49,772 bases of DNA from Streptomyces adustus (lineage in GTDB: Bacteria > Actinomycetota > Actinomycetes > Streptomycetales > Streptomycetaceae): the NCBI RefSeq assembly GCF_009377175.1, contig NZ_VJZD01000043.1, positions 1 through 49,772 of the forward strand, in the 5' to 3' direction. Positions 23,078 through 33,872 of the stretch are shown piece by piece. The notes beneath the pieces were generated by a model that had not been told where the DNA came from, did no database searches, and saw nothing but the letters and a program-made list of their open reading frames with translations. Each line of letters opens with the position of its first letter. Position 1 is the first letter of the stretch. Both the position numbers and the translations under genes were made by a program.

Positions 23078-24319
23078 ATGACACACAAAACAACTCCGGC
23101 AGTGCCGCAAGCGGTACTGCCGGAGTCGGCGTCCTGCGCCCCGACGGCCGGACGGCTGGTCGGCATCGACCTGGCCCGCGGTCTCGCGGTCCTCGGCATG
23201 TACTCAGCTCACGTCGGTCCCGACGTCGCGGTCGGCGGTCCCGTCGGCTTCCTGCTGGAGTCCGCCCGTGGCCGCTCCTCCGCCCTGTTCGCGGTGCTGG
23301 CGGGGTTCTCCCTGGTCATCATCACCGGCCGCCCACAGCCCCGGCCCGGCCGCGCGGGACGGCAGGCCGCAGCCAGGATCATGATCCGCGCCGTCGTACT
23401 CATGGCGCTCGGATACGCACTGACCGCCCTGGACACCCAGGTCGACGTGATTCTCAGCTTCTACGGCCTGCTCTTCCTGACCGTTCTCCCGCTGTACCGG
23501 TCACGTGCCGCGACGCTCGCGCTCATCGCTGCCGCCGGCGCACTCGCCCTGCCCCAACTCCTTTACGCCGCACGGAAGTCGTTCGAGGACGGGGATTGGT
23601 CGGGCGCCATCATCGCCCATGATCCCTTGGCTTGGATCAGTGGCACGGACGGCATTGTGGAGCTGTTGTTCACCGGTGCATACCCGGTGCTGACGTGGGC
23701 TCCCTTCGTGATCGCCGGAATGGCCGTGGCCCGTCTCGACCTGACCCGACCCGGGATCCGGTCCCGGCTCGCCCTGATCGGCGGGGCATTGGCCGTCCTC
23801 GGCTACGGCGGCTCCTGGCTGGCGCTGCGCCTCGTCCCGCACGCACTCACCACCATCGCCGCGGCCACGAACAGCGGTCCGGCGTCGTCGGCCTGGTGGT
23901 CCGACACGGTCGGTGAGCCCGAGGGCGGCACCCCACTCGCCTGGCTTCTGGTGGCCGCCCCGCACAGCCAGACCACCTTCTCCGTCCTCGGCAACACGGG
24001 CGTCGCCCTCATGGTGGTGGCCGGCTGCCTGACGGTCGCGGACCGGATGCCTCGGCTCTCCCGGCTGGCGGCCCCCGTCTCTGCCGTCGGCATGACGGCC
24101 CTGACCGCCTACGTCGCTCACATCGTCGCCCTCTGGCTCTTGACCGAGGTCTGGTCCGTGCCCGCGGTCGAGGACGAGAGCATGTCCGCGCTGCCGGTGC
24201 TGCTGGCCTTCATCGCAGCCGCGCTGCTGACGGCAAGCGTATGGACCCGTCACTTCCGGCGCGGACCGCTGGAACACCTGCTCCACACCGTCACCCTGCC
24301 CGCTCGGCGCCTCAAGTAG
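23078..24319 (+). CDS. DUF418/YeiB-like multi-TM membrane protein (413 aa)
   Basis: ATG 23078 follows GAAGG five bases upstream. After a short tail the protein reads GRLVGIDLARGLAVLGMYSA, the R(x)xGIDxxRGxAxxGM hallmark of the DUF418/DUF1624 (heparan-alpha-glucosaminide-acyltransferase-like) family, then about ten membrane segments. SSALFAVLAGFSLVIITGR is the conserved second helix. The end carries VSAVGMTALTAYVAHIVALW. Family members are membrane proteins of unknown or acyl-transfer function. It is divergent from the response regulator at 22235, but no functional link can be shown. Confidence 0.8.
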   Translation: MTHKTTPAVPQAVLPESASCAPTAGRLVGIDLARGLAVLGMYSAHVGPDVAVGGPVGFLLESARGRSSALFAVLAGFSLVIITGRPQPRPGRAGRQAAARIMIRAVVLMALGYALTALDTQVDVILSFYGLLFLTVLPLYRSRAATLALIAAAGALALPQLLYAARKSFEDGDWSGAIIAHDPLAWISGTDGIVELLFTGAYPVLTWAPFVIAGMAVARLDLTRPGIRSRLALIGGALAVLGYGGSWLALRLVPHALTTIAAATNSGPASSAWWSDTVGEPEGGTPLAWLLVAAPHSQTTFSVLGNTGVALMVVAGCLTVADRMPRLSRLAAPVSAVGMTALTAYVAHIVALWLLTEVWSVPAVEDESMSALPVLLAFIAAALLTASVWTRHFRRGPLEHLLHTVTLPARRLK

Positions 24320-24544
24320 CTACCAGCAGCGGCGACCGCGGCGCCATACCGCCGTGGGCATCGCTGCAAGCCTGTGCTTCCTACCGGACGGCGGGAATGG
24401 CCAGTAGTGGCGCGACCTGCGGCCCATCGGGCTTGAACTGCGCAGACAGCGGTTGTCCGACGACATCAAGGGGATCGGCAAGGAGGCTCCCGGCGTATCC
24501 AGCCGTGCGAGCCCTGGCCCGATGTACGGGGCGTGGCGGAAACA

Positions 24545-24580
24545 GAAAGTCCCGGCCGTCCCTGAGCGGCCAGGACTTTC
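24545..24580. terminator. Hairpin with A/T ends, probable bidirectional terminator
   Basis: Arms 24545-24558 (GAAAGTCCCGGCCG) and 24567-24580 pair at 13 of 14 positions around an eight-base loop, with AAA on the left and TTTC on the right. It stands 226 bases after the DUF418-like gene and 139 bases before copA. Confidence 0.65.
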
Positions 24581-24632
24581 GTTGCGGAAACCGTCACGGA
24601 TCGTCCTTTCGTTGCGGGAACCGTCACGGATC
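24576..24632. repeat. Two 27-bp direct repeats upstream of the copper ATPase
   Basis: Copies at 24576-24602 and 24606-24632 (CTTTCGTTGCGG...CACGGATC) are identical except for one base and start 30 bases apart, about three helical turns. They lie 87-143 bases before copA. The first overlaps the right arm of the terminator hairpin. They could be regulator sites for the ATPase gene, or a small local duplication. Confidence 0.6.
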
Positions 24633-24718
24633 ACCGGTGGACCGCACCTCACCTGCTCGGCAGAGGCGGATCGGGCGCAGGCTGGAGAGGGGGAAGCAGC
24701 AAGGGAGGCGAGCTGCCC

Positions 24719-27537
<2,819 letters not shown>

Positions 27538-27541
<4 letters not shown>

Positions 27542-27663
27542 CCGGGCGCAGCCGCCCCTCACGGGCCGCCCGGTCAAGCGCCCGTTCACGTCGGCTGTCG
27601 GTGACGGCTCGCGGGTCGGCTCTCTCCCCTCGACGGCCGGAGCCCGGACAGGGTGAAGGGTGA
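27538..27663 (+). CDS. Possible tiny basic ORF (41 aa) coupled to copA
   Basis: ATG 27538 overlaps the copA stop (ATGA) and is preceded by GAAGGAGA, a good ribosome site. The product is very basic and low in complexity ([20 protein letters not shown]). It may be the stub of a longer gene once present downstream, because decayed sequence follows directly. Low confidence that it makes a functional protein. Confidence 0.3.
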
Positions 27664-28063
27664 AGGTGGTGTTGATCTCCTGGGTTCCGGGGCCTGGGGA
27701 GTACGGCTTGTATGCGACAGGGTGGTAGTTGGCTGAGGTGCGGGCAGCCGCGTGGGGCTCGGGCATGACGAGTGCTCCCTCCACCGACGACCGGCTGCGT
27801 CCTTGGGCGAGACACCGGAACGGCGTGACCTGGCAAAAGCACCGGCCGACCTTGGTCCAGGGCGGAATGCCGGAACGTACAGCGGCCCGTCCCCTGATGC
27901 AGGGGACGGGCCGGCAGCCGCGCGGAGTACGGGTCATCCAAAGCGACGCCCCTCGTCGAAGCAGCGGTTTCGTGCTCTGGGCCAGCGCCATGGCCCGACC
28001 ATGCAGCACGCCCCGGGCTCAGCAAGATGGAAAAGCTGCCGAGCCCCACACCAATCCCGTGGT
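27664..28063. other. Spacer after copA with a strong hairpin
   Basis: No convincing gene. A minus frame ending near 27560 includes an odd protein-like stretch (NYHPVAYKPYSPGPGTQE) that may be coincidence or a decayed gene. The hairpin at 27883-27913 is the main structure. Confidence 0.4.
27883..27913. terminator. Perfect 14-bp hairpin with a 3-base loop
   Basis: Arms 27883-27896 (CGGCCCGTCCCCTG) and 27900-27913 are exact complements around ATG. It lies between the convergent copA and uridine-kinase-like genes and can stop transcripts from both sides. Confidence 0.7.
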
Positions 28064-28777
28064 TCAGCGGGCGAACGCAAGATGCGGGCCGACCAGGTTG
28101 TCGACCGCGGTCAGCAGGTCCGCCGTCGGCATCATCCCGTCGAGTACGAGATCCGCCCGGGCCCGGGAGGGGGCGACGAAGTCCGTGTGGCGTTCGCGGC
28201 CGCTGTTCAGGTAGTTACGCAGAGAGATCGCCGGGTCCTGGCACTGAATCTCGATCTTGCGCAACAGCTTCCTGGCCAGGCGCACGTCATCGGGCGCATC
28301 GACGTAGATCCCCCAGGTGGCCTGATCAGCGATTTTGGGAAGACCAAGGGCGAACAAGCCCTCGACCACAACCAGGCGGTACCGTCCGCTGGTAGCCGCT
28401 GCGTCAACCGCGGCAGCCGCTGCGTCCTCGTCGATGGAACCGGGATGGTTCCAGTCCAGCGTTTGTGCACCCGTGGCGCTCAGCGTGCGCATCCCGCGCT
28501 GCGGATCGTGCGCGGGCACGTAGAAATCGTCGAGGTGGACAAGGGCCACAGCCCCGGGCCGGTGGACCACAATCGCTTCTGCAAGGGTCGACTTGCCCGA
28601 GGCGGTGCCGCCTGCGACTGCCAGCACGGGCACGCGACGTCCTGCGCTCGTGGCGTTCGTGATCCGCACCGGTATGTCTTCTCCCGGCAAGAAGCTGCCG
28701 CTGACTTCCCGGCTCAGGCAGGTGCCGGCTGCGTAGGAGTCATGCTCAGCAGTCGTGGTGGTGTCGAGCGTGGTCAT
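28064..28777 (-). CDS. Uridine kinase-like P-loop NTPase (237 aa)
   Basis: ATG 28777 has GGAGGG nine bases upstream; the longer frame to 28897 lacks such a site. Residues ~38-60 carry the Walker A LAVAGGTASGKSTLAEAIV, then the PRK/uridine-kinase acid motif VHLDDFYVPAHDPQRGM, and DWNHPGSIDEDAAAAAVDAA, which fits the substrate Asp/His site. VVVEGLFAL is the Walker B-like EG(L/I)(F/L) element and RKLLRKIEIQCQDPAISLRN matches the lid arginines (RRxxRD in classic enzymes is degenerate). It probably phosphorylates uridine/cytidine or a related small molecule. The unusual lid leaves the substrate open. No operon partners. Confidence 0.8.
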   Translation of the reverse strand: MTTLDTTTTAEHDSYAAGTCLSREVSGSFLPGEDIPVRITNATSAGRRVPVLAVAGGTASGKSTLAEAIVVHRPGAVALVHLDDFYVPAHDPQRGMRTLSATGAQTLDWNHPGSIDEDAAAAAVDAAATSGRYRLVVVEGLFALGLPKIADQATWGIYVDAPDDVRLARKLLRKIEIQCQDPAISLRNYLNSGRERHTDFVAPSRARADLVLDGMMPTADLLTAVDNLVGPHLAFAR

Positions 28778-29376
28778 GGCCGCTGCCCTCCAATGCAGTG
28801 AGATGCGTCCGGCACAAAAACGTCCGGCCGGTCGCAGAGCAACGTGCTCGATCGGCACCCAGGAGCCGCAAGCCGCCGCAGCCACCGAAGCGGCCACGGG
28901 ATATCCGTCGCAGGGGGATACAAGAACGGCCCCGCACCGGGGTGCAGGGCCGCAGTGGTGAGGAGGGTATGTTGCGAAACCGCCGGCGCGGAACCCGGCG
29001 CTTGTTACGACTCCAGCACGATCGCCGGCCGCCTCCCGTGTTCACCGCCGGCCCCGCCGCCAGCCGCACCATGCGCGCCCGCTACGCACCCGGCGCCCCG
29101 GCCCCATCCGATGGTGCGAGCGCCTCCTGACGCCGGACTCGCCGAGTGGATCCCACGCCATCTGGTTCCAGGCGCTGTCGACCCTCGCCTGTACGGCTCC
29201 CAGGGGCTGTTGTGCGACCGAGGAGGACGGGTCGACCGCATGCGGCGACCGCCCGAGCGGGGCGTTCGCGGCTGACGTGGCCGGCATCCCGTCTGGCCCA
29301 ACCCTGATGGTGTACGCCATACGGACCAGCAACGATTACGGAGGGGTCGACTCCATCACGTAGGGAATACGCAGAC
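28778..29376. other. 600-base spacer between divergent kinase and esterase genes
   Basis: Contains an 11-bp hairpin at 28928-28951 (one wobble, 2-base loop) and a 53-codon frame at 28969-29130 whose AGGAGGG is too close to its ATG to be convincing. No recognised gene. Promoters for the two flanking genes should be here, but I cannot point to clear boxes. Confidence 0.4.
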
Positions 29377-30549
29377 ATGAGAGCAGCAGACATGGGAGTG
29401 ATACGCACCGTGCCCGGCGCCCGCCGCCTGCGCCACCTCGCCGTGGCGGCACTCCTGACCGCGACGGCGACCACGATGAGCGCCTGCGGCACCGTCCGTG
29501 ACGGTGCGGCCCCGGGCACCGTCCAGGGCATGGCGGCGGTGGCCGCGGACGCCAAGTACGTGGCGTGCGGCAACCCGCCGCAGAAGCTGGAGAAGATCGA
29601 CCAGGACTTCCTGGACCAGCTCGCGGCCGCCGGCGGCAAGCCTCTGTACGACCTGTCGTACCCGGCCGCCCGTGACGTGCTGAACAAGCTCCAGGCGGGT
29701 CCCGTCCCGATGCTGCCCGCGCAGATCAGCCAGCGCACCGTGCCGGGCGGCCCGACGGGCCCGGTCAACGTGCACATCGTGCGCCCCGCGGGCGTCAAGG
29801 GGATGCTGCCCGGCATCGTCTACATCCACGGCGGCGGCTGGGTCCTCGGCAACTTCAAGACCCACGAGCGCCTCGTCCGCGAACTCGCCGACGGCGCCCG
29901 CGCCGAGGTCGTCTTCGTCGACTACACGCCCTCCCCCGAGGCCCAGTTCCCGGTCCCGATCGAGCAGGCGTACGCCGTCGCCAAGTGGGTGGGTGCTCAC
30001 GGCGCCGATATCAACCTGGATTCCAGCCGGCTGGCCGTCGCCGGTGACTCGGTCGGCGGCGACATGACCGCCGCGGTCACGATGATGGCCAAGCAGCGCG
30101 GTGGCCCGCACTTCCGTCAGCAGGTCTTGCTCTACCCGGTCACCGACGCCGACTTCGACACGGCGTCGTACCAGCGCTTCGCGGAGAACTGCTGGCTGAC
30201 CCGGCCGGCCATGAAGTGGTTCTGGAACGCCTACGCGCCGAAGGCCGCCGACCGCGCCAACCCGCTGGCCTCGCCGCTGAAGGCGACCGTCCAGCAGCTG
30301 CGCGGCCTGCCCCCGGCCTTGGTGATCACCGACTCCGACGTGCTGCTGGACGCGGCCGACTCCTATGCCGCCAAGCTCAGGTCGGCGGGGGTCCAGGTGA
30401 CCTCGACGCACTACAGCGCAGTCACCCACGACTTCATGATGCTGAACGCACTGCGTGACACCCGGGCCAATAAGGAGGCGGTCGCCCAGACGACGGCGAC
30501 CCTGCGCGAGGCGCTCTACGCGTCGACGGACCCGGTCGGCGGCAAGTAG
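29377..30549 (+). CDS. Secreted lipoprotein esterase, HSL-type alpha/beta hydrolase (390 aa)
   Basis: An extracytoplasmic esterase or lipase. ATG 29377 starts a signal peptide with n-region RRLRHLAVAALLTATATTMS and a lipobox-like end TMSAC with Cys37. The mature part has the HSL-family oxyanion-hole motif YIHGGGWVLGNF near residue 150, the nucleophile in AGDSVGGDMTAAVTMM near residue 228 (GDSxGG), the acid in VITDSDVLLD and the catalytic His in VTHDFMMLNALRD. The usual GDSAGG has Ala in place of Val; otherwise all catalytic parts are present. It stands alone and ends before a strong terminator. It is anchored to the membrane outside the cell if the lipobox is used; substrate unknown. Confidence 0.9.
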   Translation: MRAADMGVIRTVPGARRLRHLAVAALLTATATTMSACGTVRDGAAPGTVQGMAAVAADAKYVACGNPPQKLEKIDQDFLDQLAAAGGKPLYDLSYPAARDVLNKLQAGPVPMLPAQISQRTVPGGPTGPVNVHIVRPAGVKGMLPGIVYIHGGGWVLGNFKTHERLVRELADGARAEVVFVDYTPSPEAQFPVPIEQAYAVAKWVGAHGADINLDSSRLAVAGDSVGGDMTAAVTMMAKQRGGPHFRQQVLLYPVTDADFDTASYQRFAENCWLTRPAMKWFWNAYAPKAADRANPLASPLKATVQQLRGLPPALVITDSDVLLDAADSYAAKLRSAGVQVTSTHYSAVTHDFMMLNALRDTRANKEAVAQTTATLREALYASTDPVGGK

Positions 30550-30592
30550 AAACACGGCACCCAGGGCGACAGCCGTCCCGGATCTGGGCGGC

Positions 30593-30630
30593 GGAACGCG
30601 GCGGCCACGATGTCGCGGCCGCCGCGTTCC
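30593..30630 (+). terminator. Perfect 14-bp terminator hairpin after the esterase
   Basis: Arms 30593-30606 (GGAACGCGGCGGCC) and 30617-30630 are exact complements around a ten-base loop, 44 bases past the esterase stop. The region up to 30926 has no gene. Confidence 0.75.
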
Positions 30631-30926
30631 TCAGCCTCCGCAGCCCCCGCAGCCCTGTGCCGGCCCAACGGACCCCCACACCAGGCAACCAGGCAGTTCG
30701 CGCCCTGCGTGATCCCGATGGCGGTCTGGCGGCTGATCAGCAGTGTTCTGCCTGCAGCCGTTGTCGGAGTGAGGGCTGTCTGGCCTCGCCCACGAGTTGG
30801 TGTGAACAGGGTCAGGTGTCGAGGGGCCGCCGTGATCAGGTCAGCATCACGACATTGCTGACGGGCGCCCTTCCCGGTTCAGACATGAACGGGGATGTCC
30901 ACCATGGCGTTGCTGTCCTCGGGCCG

Positions 30927-31523
30927 TCAGTCCGTGGGGCGGGGCAGTACGGCGAGGGCGGTGCGGGCTATGCCCGTCAGCGTCTCTTCGTTCGCTCCGG
31001 CCTTGCCCAGTGCTTCGATGCCGCGCAGCACGGCGAGCACCAGCGCGGCCAGGGCCCCGGGGTCCGCGTCCGCGGCGAGGTCGCCGTTGCGCTGGCAGGC
31101 GGCGATGTCGTCCTCCAGCAGCGTGCGCAGTGCCTCGATGGCCGTATGCGCCCGCTTGGCCACCTTCTCGTCGTGTTCGGTCAGCTCGGCAGCGCCCTTG
31201 GCCAGGAGGCATCCGCGCTGGGCGGTATCTGCGGCGGTAGCCGCGGCCACCGCGTGGACGTAAGCGGACAGCCGCGCGTACGCGTTCTTGTCGTCACCGC
31301 GCAGCTGCTGGGCGGTGGTGTCGACGATCGCGCGACAGTACTCGTCGAACACGCGGTGGAACAGCTCCTGCTTCCCGCCGAACGCGCCGTACAGGCTGCC
31401 CTTGCCCAGGCCCGTCGCCGCGGCGATGTCGTCCATGCGCGTGGCGGCGTACCCGCCCGCCCAGAACTGCTCCCGGGCGGTGTCCAGTACCTGCTGCTCG
31501 TCGAATTTCCGCGGTCGTGCCAT
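30927..31523 (-). CDS. TetR-family transcriptional regulator (198 aa)
   Basis: Residues 1-50 form the TetR HTH: RKFDEQQVLDTAREQFWAGG then YAATRMDDIAAATGLGKGSL-YGAFGGKQELF. The C-terminal half is a helical ligand domain (ARLSAYVHAVAAATAADTAQ, RGCLLAKGAAELTEHDEKVA), of the TetR_C_33/AcrR type with conserved GCLLxxxAxE. It is divergent from an SDR oxidoreductase, and the 89-base spacer contains a perfect 12-bp palindrome that is its probable operator. It likely represses both genes. Confidence 0.93.
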   Translation of the reverse strand: MARPRKFDEQQVLDTAREQFWAGGYAATRMDDIAAATGLGKGSLYGAFGGKQELFHRVFDEYCRAIVDTTAQQLRGDDKNAYARLSAYVHAVAAATAADTAQRGCLLAKGAAELTEHDEKVAKRAHTAIEALRTLLEDDIAACQRNGDLAADADPGALAALVLAVLRGIEALGKAGANEETLTGIARTALAVLPRPTD

Positions 31524-31550
31524 GAGCTGATCCTACACTTATTTGACTCG

Positions 31551-31581
31551 TTCGTCCATAACAGTTAACGTTATGGACGAA
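31551..31581. promoter_or_regulatory. Perfect TetR-type operator palindrome
   Basis: Arms 31551-31562 (TTCGTCCATAAC) and 31570-31581 are exact reverse complements around AGTTAAC, between the divergent TetR and SDR starts. The centre itself contains GTTAAC. It is unusually long and AT-rich for this genome, as expected of a strong TetR site. Confidence 0.85.
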
Positions 31582-31612
31582 GCAGTCAACAACCATCGAG
31601 GAGTGGCACGTC

Positions 31613-32365
31613 ATGACGGAAGTACTCGCAGGCAAAGTGGCAGTGGTCACCGGGGCGAACAGCGGCATCGGACTGGCCGCAGCGCAGCGCTTCGCCGCTG
31701 AGGGCGCCCACGTGATCATCACCGGCCGGCGTCAGGATGCGCTGGACGCGGCAGCGGCCGAGATCGGCTCGAACGTCACCGCTGTCCGCGGAGACGTAGC
31801 GAATCCGGCCGACCTCGACCGGCTCTTCGCGGTCGTCGCCGAGCAGGGACGCCGCATCGACGTGCTCTTCGCGAACGCGGGCGGCGGGGAATTCGCAACC
31901 CTGGAGGAGGTGACGGAGCAGCACTTCGACGACACGTTCAACACCAACGTCCGCGGGACGCTGTTCACCGTACAGAAGGCACTGCCGCTCCTCAATGACG
32001 GCGCCTCGGTGATCTTGACCGGTTCCACCGCCGCCACCACCGGCGGAGAGGCGTTCGGCGTCTACGCCGCCTCGAAGGCCGCCGTCCGCTCCTTCTCCCG
32101 CACCTGGGCCAACGAGCTGCGCGGCCGCGGCATCCGCGTCAACACCCTGGTGCCCGGACCGATCAAGACCCCGGGAATCACCGGCCTGGCACCCAACGAG
32201 GAGGAGGCCAAGTCGCTCCGCGCCTTCTTCGCGCAGCAGGTCCCTCTCGGCCGGATGGGCGAGCCCGCCGAGGCGGCTGCGGCAGCGCTCTTCCTCGCGT
32301 CCGACCAGAGCAGTTTCGTCACCGGGACCGAGCTCTACGTCGACGGTGGCCTGAACCAGATCTGA
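31613..32365 (+). CDS. Short-chain dehydrogenase/reductase (250 aa)
   Basis: NAD(P)-dependent oxidoreductase. The Rossmann motif is GANSGIGLAA at residues ~14-23 (TGxxxGIG), then NAGGG (NNAG motif, here N-A-G), Ser in SVILTGSTAATTGG and the active-site YxxxK in YAASKAAVRSF near residue 152, with Asn in the helix before. Standard length and all catalytic residues. ATG 31613 follows GAGGAGTGG. It is divergent from the TetR gene and probably repressed by it. Such TetR/SDR pairs often respond to quinones or electrophiles. Substrate unknown. Confidence 0.93.
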   Translation: MTEVLAGKVAVVTGANSGIGLAAAQRFAAEGAHVIITGRRQDALDAAAAEIGSNVTAVRGDVANPADLDRLFAVVAEQGRRIDVLFANAGGGEFATLEEVTEQHFDDTFNTNVRGTLFTVQKALPLLNDGASVILTGSTAATTGGEAFGVYAASKAAVRSFSRTWANELRGRGIRVNTLVPGPIKTPGITGLAPNEEEAKSLRAFFAQQVPLGRMGEPAEAAAAALFLASDQSSFVTGTELYVDGGLNQI

Positions 32366-32604
32366 ATAATTCCCCGTCCTGGAGCGGTGCGCCGGTGAAG
32401 TCGCAGAGGTGCCCGGCTGCGTCCGTCCTGCAGCCGGGGCCGATACCCGGGAATTCACGGCGCGCCAATCCGGCGCCTCTCAGGTAGCGTTTGCTTCGAC
32501 GTGCACCATCCGATCGTATTCCCCAAGGGAATCAGCCGCCGAGGGAAATCCGTCCGTCGCGGGTTCGACCGGAATTCCCGGTGACGATGGGAAGGAACCG
32601 CGCC

Positions 32605-32963
32605 GTGCCTTTCGTCATGACCGAAGACGGAACCGATATCTTCTACCAGGACTGGGGGTCGGGTCAGCCGATCGTGTTCAGCGACGGCCGGCCGCTGACC
32701 GCCGACCCGTGGGACCCTCAGCTCAACTTCGTGGCGGACAACGGATTCCGTGCCATCGCCCACGACCGGCATGGGGGCGGACGCTCGGGGCAGCCCTGGG
32801 AGGACAACGACCTCGACACCTCCGCCGACGGCCTGGCTTCGCTGATCGGCACGCGTGACTCGCCACGTTCAAGCTGCATGCGGGCGCCGCACACGGTCTG
32901 GCGACGGTCCCCGTCTTCGCCGACCGTTTCTACGCCGACCTGTTGGAGTTCGCCCGCGGGTGA
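32605..32963 (+). pseudogene. Alpha/beta hydrolase (chloroperoxidase-like) with the middle deleted
   Basis: GTG 32605 with GGAAGGAA upstream opens [20 protein letters not shown] then [18 protein letters not shown], the typical first ~80 residues of non-haem chloroperoxidase-type hydrolases. At about 32855 the frame changes, and [20 protein letters not shown] followed by ADLLEFARG ends at TGA 32961, which is the true C-terminus with catalytic His. The nucleophile Ser region and the cap (about 140 residues) are gone, so it is a clean internal deletion. Confidence 0.75.
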
Positions 32964-33112
32964 ACGACATGGCGGTGTGCCATTCCGCCGTGTCGTCCAG
33001 CCCGGCTGAAGACACGCGCAAAGACCCCAGGGAGAATCGTCACCCCTGCATATCGCTGAGGTTCTCATCAGCCGGCAGACAAGTGCAGGACTCCAAAAAT
33101 CGAGGAGGGTGA

Positions 33113-33742
33113 ATGTCTGCTCACCGCTACGTGCCGGGGCGGGTCGGCCTGCTCCTCATCGACACCATGAACGATGTCTTCTCTGAGGACGGGAAGGCCT
33201 ACCTCACCTTCAAGGAGGAGTTCGAGCGGATCGGAACGTTCGAGAACCTCAAGCGCCTGCTGGCGGGTGCGCGCGAGCAGGGCTTTCCCGTCTTCTTCGC
33301 ACCCATGTCCTACACCGAGGCGGACTACACCTCGTGGAAGCACGTCTCCGGTGTCCACCACGAGATGTTTGACAACCGCCTCTTCGTAGAGGGGAGTTGG
33401 GGGGCCGAATTCCACCCCGAACTGTCGCCCCAAGACGACGAAATCGTGATCACACCGCACAAGAACATCGACGTCCTGGCCAACACTGACCTGGAGGTCC
33501 AGCTCCGCCAGCACAACACGGAGTACATCGCCATCGCCGGCATGGTGGGGACCATGTGTGTGGAGTCGACCGCCCGCAGCTGCATGGAGCACGGCTTCCA
33601 CGTGACTACGTTCACCGATGCGACTGCGGCAGTTGGGGGCCGGGACGCCTACGACGCGATGATTTTGCGGTATCCGTTCATCTCACATGCGACGCTCACA
33701 GTCGACGAGTTCCTCACCGCCACGCGCGCATCGGCGACCTGA
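33113..33742 (+). CDS. Cysteine hydrolase, isochorismatase-like family (209 aa)
   Basis: The ATG 33113 has GAGGAGG six bases upstream. The protein follows the isochorismatase/nicotinamidase fold: catalytic Asp in GLLLIDTMNDVFS, Lys in VITPHKNIDVLANT, and the nucleophile Cys in IAIAGMVGTMCVESTARSCM (family GxxTxxCVxxTA). It is longer at the N-terminus between Asp and Lys (HKVSGVHHEMFD region), as in a subgroup of stress-linked cysteine hydrolases. It probably cleaves an amide or vinyl-ether bond. It lies upstream of a FAD monooxygenase and an aldehyde dehydrogenase on the same strand, but spacing does not prove an operon. Confidence 0.85.
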   Translation: MSAHRYVPGRVGLLLIDTMNDVFSEDGKAYLTFKEEFERIGTFENLKRLLAGAREQGFPVFFAPMSYTEADYTSWKHVSGVHHEMFDNRLFVEGSWGAEFHPELSPQDDEIVITPHKNIDVLANTDLEVQLRQHNTEYIAIAGMVGTMCVESTARSCMEHGFHVTTFTDATAAVGGRDAYDAMILRYPFISHATLTVDEFLTATRASAT

Positions 33743-33872
33743 GGATCATTACCGGGAGCACGCAGTGAGGACCGTCGAATCGCGCGCTTGACCGGCGGAC
33801 CTCGCTCATCCGTCAAGACCGCCGAGGCGGCCCTACACCTGAATTTCATGTCGATCGATGCGGAGGACGCAC

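Noticed and set aside
24576..24632. CRISPR-like repeat pair
   Set aside because: Only two copies, a three-base gap in place of a spacer, and no cas genes.
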